From Actinomycetes bacterium (GTDB lineage: Bacteria; Actinomycetota; Actinomycetes; Actinomycetales; Dermatophilaceae): a stretch of 8,343 nt of DNA. A program made the translations under genes and the position numbers. Every line of letters begins with the position of its first letter. The stretch's first letter is position 1. The stretch lies in contig JAEWFB010000370.1 in NCBI GenBank assembly GCA_023389095.1, positions 1 to 8,343 of the forward strand, given 5' to 3'. Positions 5,802-8,343 of this stretch are shown piece by piece. The notes below the pieces were generated by a model. That model searched no databases and was not told the origin of the DNA. It was given only the letters and a program-made list of their open reading frames with translations.

Positions 5802-6548
5802 GGATCGGGTGATGAGTGCCTCGATGCCGTCGAGGAGCAGCGTCAGACCGTGGTCGAACTCCTCGTCGAAGAAGTCCTCCTCGTCGTCGTCGAGCGCTCC
5901 CGGCCCGGCGGCGATGAGCAGCGGGAAGCGCTCGGGGTCGACGAGCATCCCGATCTGCTGGAGGTAGTCGGCCTGCGGGCCGTCGGGATCCGGGGCGCCG
6001 ACGAGTCCCATCTGCACCGACTGCCGCACGTGGTTGTGGTTCCAGCCGTCGATGGCCAGCATCGAGGACAGTCGCTGCTGTGACGTGAGGTCCGCGCCCT
6101 CGAGCGCCTCGAGACCCCGCTCCATCCACTCGATCGCGTTGGGGGTCAGGGGTGGTGCGGCCTGGCGCACCTCGACGGTCCACGGATGGGCCATGCGGCG
6201 CTGCGACAGCTGTCGGGTCCAGGCGGTGATGCGCTCGCGCCATCCCTGTCCGGGCGCGAACTCGAGGTCCGGGGCACCGAGGGCGACGTCGAGCATGACG
6301 GCGCCGAGCTCGTCACGGCTGTCGACGTACCGGTAGAGCGACATCGTGGTGAACCCGACGGCGCTCGCGACGCTCTTCATGGTGACGGCGTCCAGGCCCT
6401 CGCGGTCGGCGATGGCGACGGCGGCCGCGCCGATCTCCTCGATGGTCCGCGCCGGCCGCGGGCCGCGCCGGCCCTCGGGCTCCCGGCCCCACAGCAGCTG
6501 GAGGTAGCGCGGCAGCGGCGGCGGCGGGGGTGGCGCGTTCTCGGTCAC
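5796..6548 (-). CDS. TetR/AcrR-family transcriptional repressor (second module)
   Basis: 250-residue TetR-family regulator of the type with a proline-rich N-terminal extension and LLWG motif (residues 18-21) before the DNA-binding domain. The helix-turn-helix region runs from TIEEIGAAAVAIADREG (35-51) to TMKSVASAVGFTTMSLYRYV (56-75) with SRDEL (77-81). The C-terminal domain contains WNHNHVR (169-175) and a strongly acidic run at 220-232, followed by HGLTLLLDGIEAL, as in TetR_C-type regulators. The start is GTG 6548-6546; TAGGAT ends six bases upstream, which suggests a leaderless transcript or a weak AGG ribosome binding site. It is divergent from the QacA-like exporter, with shared near-palindromes between them, so it probably represses that exporter and itself. 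Outside the fold's conserved residues it is not obviously similar to the first TetR protein, which argues against recent duplication. Confidence 0.92.
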   Translation of the reverse strand: MTENAPPPPPPLPRYLQLLWGREPEGRRGPRPARTIEEIGAAAVAIADREGLDAVTMKSVASAVGFTTMSLYRYVDSRDELGAVMLDVALGAPDLEFAPGQGWRERITAWTRQLSQRRMAHPWTVEVRQAAPPLTPNAIEWMERGLEALEGADLTSQQRLSSMLAIDGWNHNHVRQSVQMGLVGAPDPDGPQADYLQQIGMLVDPERFPLLIAAGPGALDDDEEDFFDEEFDHGLTLLLDGIEALITRSR

Positions 6549-6554
6549 GAGCCG

Positions 6555-6560
6555 ATCCTA
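6555..6560 (-). promoter_or_regulatory. Candidate -10 element for a leaderless second TetR transcript
   Basis: TAGGAT on the minus strand (6560-6555), a TAnnnT match ending six bases before the GTG start at 6548. The region 17-18 bases upstream, where a -35 would lie, overlaps the operator candidate at 6571-6584, consistent with autoregulation, though the -35 itself is poor. Confidence 0.45.
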
Positions 6561-6569
6561 GCCAACTGC

Positions 6570-6598
6570 TTGCGTGATACGCAGTAACGGCGTACGTT
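6570..6598 (+). promoter_or_regulatory. Predicted promoter of the QacA-like exporter
   Basis: TTGCGT (6570-6575) as -35, a 17-base spacer and TACGTT (6593-6598) as -10. Transcription would start near 6605, giving a leader of about 43 bases with a GGAG ribosome binding site. The -35 is only a half match to consensus but keeps the TTG; the spacing is ideal. Confidence 0.5.
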
Positions 6599-6633
6599 CT
6601 GTGTGCGACATAAACACTATGTGAGATACACAG
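6571..6633. promoter_or_regulatory. Operator region of the second TetR / exporter module
   Basis: A 14-base motif occurs twice in the same orientation: TGCGTGATACGCAG (6571-6584) and TGTGAGATACACAG (6620-6633), 11 of 14 identical, each a pseudo-palindrome (TGYG...CRCA). The first covers the -35 of the exporter and lies behind the -10 of the regulator; the second is in the exporter leader. Between them is ACATA-AACAC-TATGT (6608-6622), and an outer pair CTGTGT/ACACAG spans 6599-6633. The motif is unlike the GAACNNTGTTC sites of the first module, so the two repressors should not cross-regulate. Which symmetry the repressor uses cannot be decided by eye. Confidence 0.6.
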
Positions 6634-6636
6634 ATT

Positions 6637-6640
6637 GGAG
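6637..6640 (+). promoter_or_regulatory. Ribosome binding site deciding the exporter start at 6648
   Basis: GGAG seven bases before the ATG at 6648. It selects this ATG over an in-frame GTG at 6603, which lies at about the predicted transcription start point and would translate the operator. Confidence 0.75.
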
Positions 6641-6647
6641 TCGGGCC

Positions 6648-8282
6648 ATGACACCCTCGAACACCGCGAGCCCACCGGCCGCGCCACCCCGGGCCGGCCG
6701 GCGCGAGTGGACCGCCCTCGCCGTGCTCTGCCTCCCGCTGCTCATCGTGTCCATGGACGTCTCGGTCCTGTTCTTCGCGGTGCCGCACATCGCCGAGGCC
6801 CTCGACCCGACGGCCACCCAGGTGCTGTGGATGTTCGACGTCTACGGCTTCGTCCTGGCCGGCCTGCTCCTGACGATGGGCAACCTCGCCGACCGCATCG
6901 GCCGGCGGCGCCTCCTGCTGCTCGGTGCCACGGCCTTCGGGCTCGCCTCCCTCCTCGCCGCATGGGCCCCCAGCGCCGAGTGGCTCATCGCCGCCCGCGC
7001 CCTCATGGGGGTCGGTGGGGCCACCCTCATGCCGAGCACCCTCGCGCTCGTGCGCAACCTCTTCGCCGACCCCGGCGAGCGCGCCCGCGCGGTGGGCGTC
7101 TGGTCGGCGGTCATGGCCGGCGGCGTCGGCATCGGCCCGGTCATCTCCGGCCTCCTGCTCGCGCACTTCTGGTGGGGGTCGGTCTTCCTCGTCAACGTCC
7201 CGGTCATGCTCGCGCTGCTCGCCGTCGCCCCGTTCCTGCTCCCGGAGTCCAAGGCGCCGTCGGCCCGGGTCGACGCGCTCGGGTCGGCCCTGTCGCTGCT
7301 GACGATCCTGCCGCTCGTGCACGTCCTCAAGGAGGTCGCCGCCGACGGCTGGTCGACGCCGTTGGCCGCGTTCCTCGTCGTGGGTGTGGTCTCGGGGGTC
7401 GCGTTCGTCCGTCGCCAGTCGCGCATCGCCTCGCCGATGGTCGACCTGACGCTCTTCCGCCGCCGAGGCCTCGGCGGCTCGGTCGCCGTGCAGGTCATCG
7501 GCATGTTCGGCGTCATGGGCAACGCCGTCCTCGTGACCCAGTACCTCCAGTCCGTGCTCGGCTACAGCGCGCTCACGGCGGCGCTGTGGAGCCTGCTGCC
7601 CTCGGTCTTCGTCGGCGCCGCGGCGCCCGCCGCCGCGGCGTGGTCCGGACGCGTCGGGCGCCCGGTCGTCATGGCGGCCGGGTTCCTCGCGGCGGCAGGG
7701 GGCTTCATGGGGATGCGCCTCGCGGGCGTCGACTCCTCGATCCTCGTGACGCTGGCCGCGGCCTCGCTCGTGGCGGCCGGACTGGTGTCGGTGGCGACGC
7801 TCGTCACCGAGTACGCGATCGGCGTCGCGCCGGCCGAGCGGGCCGGGTCGGTGTCGGCCCTGGTCGAGACCGCGGGCGAGCTCGGTGGCGCGCTCGGGAT
7901 GGCGGTGCTCGGCAGCGTCCTCGGTGCGACCTACGCCTCACGCGTCGTCGAGCTGCTGCCGAGCGGGCTCCCGGCGTCGGTCGTCGACGCGGCGAGCCAG
8001 ACGCTGGGGGAGGCCTCGGTGGTGTCGGCTCGCCTCGGTGGCGGCACCGGCGAGGCGGTCCTGGGTGCCGCGCGCGAGGCCTACGTGCACGGCATGCACG
8101 TCACCGACGTCGTGGCGGCGGCGGTGCTCGTGGTCGGCGCGGTGGTTGCCGTCGTCTTCCTGCCGCGACGCGAGCTCCACCCCGATGCGGCCGGGCCTGG
8201 CGGGACCACGTCGGCCATCGACGCGACCGCCGGAGCGGCGTCCGAGGCGGCCTCCGGAGCTGCAGCCACGCCGACGCGCTGA
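6648..8282 (+). CDS. MFS multidrug exporter, DHA2 family, QacA/SmvA-like
   Basis: 544-residue, 14-TMS proton-driven exporter, expected to remove quaternary ammonium or other lipophilic cations. It aligns by eye with QacA through the first 200 residues: WTALAVLCLPLLIVSMDVSVLF (21-42, TM1), LWMFDVYGFVLAGLL (60-74, TM2), motif A MGNLADRIGRRRLLL (77-91), motif C around AGGVGIGPVISGLLL (157-171), GSVFLVNVP (177-185) and FLLPESK (196-202). D37 and D64 match QacA D34 and D61. E407 and E411 near TM13 match QacA E407 and D411, while QacA E406 is V406 here. The position of QacA D323 appears to be Gly (about 324). The C-terminus after ~510 is a hydrophilic Ala/Gly/Thr-rich tail. The ATG at 6648 is preceded by GGAG; an in-frame GTG at 6603 is rejected. 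It is divergent from a TetR gene that probably represses it. Confidence 0.94.
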   Translation: MTPSNTASPPAAPPRAGRREWTALAVLCLPLLIVSMDVSVLFFAVPHIAEALDPTATQVLWMFDVYGFVLAGLLLTMGNLADRIGRRRLLLLGATAFGLASLLAAWAPSAEWLIAARALMGVGGATLMPSTLALVRNLFADPGERARAVGVWSAVMAGGVGIGPVISGLLLAHFWWGSVFLVNVPVMLALLAVAPFLLPESKAPSARVDALGSALSLLTILPLVHVLKEVAADGWSTPLAAFLVVGVVSGVAFVRRQSRIASPMVDLTLFRRRGLGGSVAVQVIGMFGVMGNAVLVTQYLQSVLGYSALTAALWSLLPSVFVGAAAPAAAAWSGRVGRPVVMAAGFLAAAGGFMGMRLAGVDSSILVTLAAASLVAAGLVSVATLVTEYAIGVAPAERAGSVSALVETAGELGGALGMAVLGSVLGATYASRVVELLPSGLPASVVDAASQTLGEASVVSARLGGGTGEAVLGAAREAYVHGMHVTDVVAAAVLVVGAVVAVVFLPRRELHPDAAGPGGTTSAIDATAGAASEAASGAAATPTR

Positions 8283-8343
8283 GGTGGATGTCGACGCCGC
8301 GAGCGTGGGCCCCCACCCCCGCAGGTAGGGCCCCGGGGGAACC
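8283..8343. other. Downstream region of the QacA-like exporter, no gene seen
   Basis: 61 bases to the window edge, very GC-rich with C and G runs (8308-8320 and 8328-8339). Five C's (8316-8320) could pair with five G's (8335-8339), but overlapping self-complementary runs make the fold ambiguous, so I do not call a terminator. Confidence 0.4.

Noticed and set aside
6603..6647. Upstream GTG extension of the QacA-like exporter by 15 residues
   Set aside because: It would translate the operator, its GTG lies at about the predicted transcription start, and ATG 6648 has a well-placed GGAG.
6558..7322. 254-codon minus-strand frame opposite the QacA-like exporter
   Set aside because: It is highly charged shadow sequence opposite a well-supported gene and it crosses the promoter region.
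1..8343. Mobile elements, CRISPR arrays, tRNA or rRNA genes, riboswitches
   Set aside because: I saw no transposase, terminal inverted repeats with target duplications, spaced repeats, cloverleaf or rRNA-like sequence. Composition is even throughout, with no sign of recent transfer.

Overview
The window is very GC-rich, with GTG and TTG starts next to ATG and long open shadow frames opposite real genes. Its leftmost gene encodes a monomeric NADP-dependent isocitrate dehydrogenase. Together these point to a high-GC actinobacterium. A Micrococcales/Intrasporangiaceae-like member is my guess, but it rests on general impression and not on any search.

Layout. (1) 1-1078, minus: the first half (N-terminal ~359 residues) of monomeric isocitrate dehydrogenase, running off the left edge. 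(2) 1079-1339: a 261-base divergent intergenic region holding a near-perfect 16-bp operator-like palindrome (1188-1203) and a hairpin in the presumed icd leader. (3) 1340-3318, plus: a two-gene operon of a beta-lactamase-fold serine hydrolase and a RimJ/RimL-type GNAT acetyltransferase, with stop and start overlapping by one base. It ends at a 12-bp-stem hairpin shared with the convergent gene beyond. (4) 3367-5792: a DHA2-family 14-TMS drug exporter (minus) divergent from a TetR-family regulator (plus). The space between them carries four tandem 11-bp operator sites over the exporter promoter. (5) 5796-8282: a second, unrelated-looking TetR regulator (minus) divergent from a second DHA2 exporter (plus) of the QacA/SmvA type, with a different operator motif. 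(6) 8283-8343: a short tail with no gene.

How it works together. The right 60% of the window is two divergent repressor/efflux-pump modules set tail to tail in mirror image: pump1 <- -> TetR1, then TetR2 <- -> pump2. The two repressor genes converge with three bases between their stop codons. In each module the operators cover the predicted exporter promoter, so the expected logic is ligand-induced derepression of a proton-driven exporter. The left part is central metabolism plus a small hydrolase/acetyltransferase operon of unknown substrate. I found no mobile element, CRISPR, tRNA or rRNA. No clearly new type of system is visible; the most interesting features are the regulatory DNA and the doubled efflux architecture.
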